Shown here: in pieces, positions 5,840 through 6,873 of the stretch
Layout of the letters: each line of letters opens with the position of its first letter
How positions within the stretch are numbered: position 1 is the stretch's first letter
Assembly: GCA_003648085.1 (NCBI GenBank)
Contig: QMOC01000142.1
Coordinates: forward strand, 1 to 6,873
Source of the DNA: Chloroflexota bacterium
Lineage (GTDB): Bacteria > Chloroflexota > Anaerolineae > B4-G1
Length of the DNA stretch: 6,873 bases
Reading direction: 5' to 3'
Made by a program: the position numbers and the translations under genes
The notes under the pieces: generated by a model
What the model was told of the DNA's origin: nothing
The model's database searches: none
Seen by the model: only the letters and a program-made list of their open reading frames with translations

Positions 5840-6831
5840 TAGACGTACCTCCGGAATTCATACCTTCGCAGTTGCTCACATGTGAGTCAGTGTCTCAACG
5901 CTCGCGGAAGTTGCTTGAGCAATCGGGTCACGCTCTAACCGAACAGAATCGAGCCGAGGCAGAGCGATGTGCCCTCGATGCCCTCAATGCAAGTAGACGC
6001 CTGGGGAAGATGGTAGATCACGCTGTTGCCCTGATCTATCTGGCCGATATCTATCGTAGCGTTGGTCGCCTGGGACCGGCTTTGGAGTACAATGAGAAAG
6101 CCCAGCAAATGTTAAAGAACCAGCCCGGCCCTTTGTATTATCACAACCGCGCGGTGGCCGACTATGCTTTGGGATTGACTCACCACATGCTGGGTAATGA
6201 TAGCAAGGCTCTAGATTGGTACGAACATGCCCAGGACCTGTTCAAACGTGCCAATCTCCATTGGGGGATCGAGGGCGACCGTAAGCGCCAAGAGCAGTGC
6301 ACGAGAGTGATCCGTTGGATAGACGTCCTGATCACAAACATCGCCGAGCAAGGTGCCACTCCCCTGGATACGCCTTTCTTCAATCTAATATGGTTGCCGG
6401 TTTTCCCGCTGCGGGGAGGCGAGGTGGGCTATTCTATGGCGGAGTGGGAGGTCACGGAGTGCCTGGTGGCACGTGAACTTAAGATTGAGGGTAAGCCCTT
6501 TTGCCCTTACTCGGTTACCGGCAAACGGAAAACCGCGTTGAAATTGAAAGTCAGCGCGAAGCACTTCGTGCTCAAAGTGCTTGAGGATAACTGGAACGAC
6601 CTGCCGGCCGAGACCGGGGATTATCTATTGATACGCCTTGATACTCAGAGGAGACCCGGCCCTGGTGTGGTTTGGCTCGCTGAGGATGAGGAATGGGCAT
6701 TTGGTGAGTTTAAGCGGGATGCAACAACTGGCAAGATCCGATTTGAGCCACAGAAGCCATATGTGATCGGCGCTGATGCTCCACGCGGGCCTATCATTGC
6801 CATCCTGAAACCAATACCACCGGCGCCTTAA
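5836..6831 (+). CDS. TPR protein with a C-terminal LexA/S24-like domain lacking the catalytic Ser
   Basis: 331 residues, no membrane segment or signal peptide. It starts with GTG in a GTGA overlap with the stop of the second SPFH gene, so translation is probably coupled. Residues 22-138 hold about three TPRs. The clearest is 62-95 (Ala/Leu/Ala-Tyr/Gly/Ala-Tyr/Ala spacing around LADIYRSVGRLGPALEY), then 105-138. The C-terminal part, about 240-325, follows the S24/LexA core: FVLKVLEDNWND-LP-ETGDYLLIR at 244-267, GPGVVWL at 275-281, EFKRD at 291-295, then KIRFEPQKPY at 300-309. In LexA numbering, Ser119 precedes Gly128-Asp129 by nine. Here the residue nine before G261-D262 is Asn252, and Met120 is Trp253. 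The general-base Lys appears kept as K293. It therefore looks like a pseudo-protease or binding fold (inference by eye, no structure). TPRs usually bind partner peptides, and an adaptor role beside the SPFH proteins would fit. Confidence 0.8.
   Translation: MIDVPPEFIPSQLLTCESVSQRSRKLLEQSGHALTEQNRAEAERCALDALNASRRLGKMVDHAVALIYLADIYRSVGRLGPALEYNEKAQQMLKNQPGPLYYHNRAVADYALGLTHHMLGNDSKALDWYEHAQDLFKRANLHWGIEGDRKRQEQCTRVIRWIDVLITNIAEQGATPLDTPFFNLIWLPVFPLRGGEVGYSMAEWEVTECLVARELKIEGKPFCPYSVTGKRKTALKLKVSAKHFVLKVLEDNWNDLPAETGDYLLIRLDTQRRPGPGVVWLAEDEEWAFGEFKRDATTGKIRFEPQKPYVIGADAPRGPIIAILKPIPPAP
5899..6249 (+). other. TPR region of the TPR/S24-like protein
   Basis: Residues 22-138 form paired helices with TPR consensus spacing in two repeats (62-95 and 105-138) and a more degenerate one at 22-55. 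Such an array usually gives a concave peptide-binding surface. Confidence 0.65.
6562..6765 (+). other. Degenerate S24/LexA-fold domain core
   Basis: Residues 243-310 align by eye to the S24 peptidase core: hydrophobic strand, the former Ser-Met site (N252-W253), GDYLLIR, GVVWL, the Lys strand (K293 in EFKRD) and an EPQKP strand matching the 'l.PeN' strand of LexA-type domains. The nucleophile position is Asn, so autoproteolysis is not expected. Confidence 0.5.
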
Positions 6832-6832
6832 T

Positions 6833-6873
6833 ATGTCTCAAGATTGGCCTGCACTCTTTATTGCCTTCGCTTA
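6833..6873 (+). CDS. Start of a further operon gene (N-terminus only)
   Basis: An ATG at 6833, one base after the TAA of the TPR gene, opens a frame of thirteen codons (MSQDWPALFIAFA) that runs off the window. The segment is hydrophobic from residue 5, as at the start of a membrane segment or signal anchor. The tight spacing is typical of an operon continuing. No clear ribosome site is visible, so the true start could lie further on. Too little is present to name a family. Confidence 0.4.
   Translation, partial: MSQDWPALFIAFA

Noticed and set aside
6815..6832. Terminator after the TPR gene (GGCGCC palindrome)
   Set aside because: The six-base palindrome has no loop and no following T-run, and another reading frame starts immediately after.

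Overview
The window holds a four-gene plus-strand operon of membrane and scaffold proteins, about 5.4 kb long. It is transcribed divergently from a minus-strand P-loop NTPase gene that is cut by the left edge of the window. The gene style is bacterial: extended -10 promoters, AGGAG/GGAGG ribosome binding sites, a GTG start in a four-base stop/start overlap, and short intergenic gaps. No gene identifies the species. The mixture of large SPFH proteins, TPR scaffolds and ORC-like NTPases would fit Chloroflexota or another large environmental genome, but that is a guess from gene style only.

Layout. Bases 1-1251 (minus) encode the first 417 residues of an AAA+/STAND-like NTPase, with Walker A, Walker B and a sensor-2-like GSPRR motif. 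Its C-terminus lies outside the window. Bases 1252-1434 are the divergent regulatory region, with a convincing extended -10 promoter on each strand. On the plus strand follow: (1) a 507-residue membrane protein whose N-terminal half is a basic, Cys/Tyr-patterned coiled coil between two CxxC motifs; (2) a 489-residue five-TM protein with an SPFH/band-7 domain; (3) a 451-residue two-TM protein with a second, divergent SPFH domain; (4) a 331-residue soluble protein with TPR repeats followed by what looks like a LexA/S24-fold domain lacking the catalytic serine. A fifth reading frame begins at 6833 and leaves the window.

How they may work together (inference). SPFH proteins build ring or cage assemblies on membranes. 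Two unlike SPFH subunits, a third membrane protein with a long cytosolic stalk, and a soluble TPR adaptor with a pseudo-protease domain look like one membrane-anchored assembly. The divergent NTPase could be a regulator or effector of it, or an unrelated neighbour: it looks clearly more GC-rich than the operon. I do not recognise the set as a named system. The two most unusual elements are the split CxxC/heptad-repeat protein and the TPR plus dead-S24 protein.

No RNA genes, CRISPR arrays, insertion sequences, transposase genes or convincing intrinsic terminators were seen.
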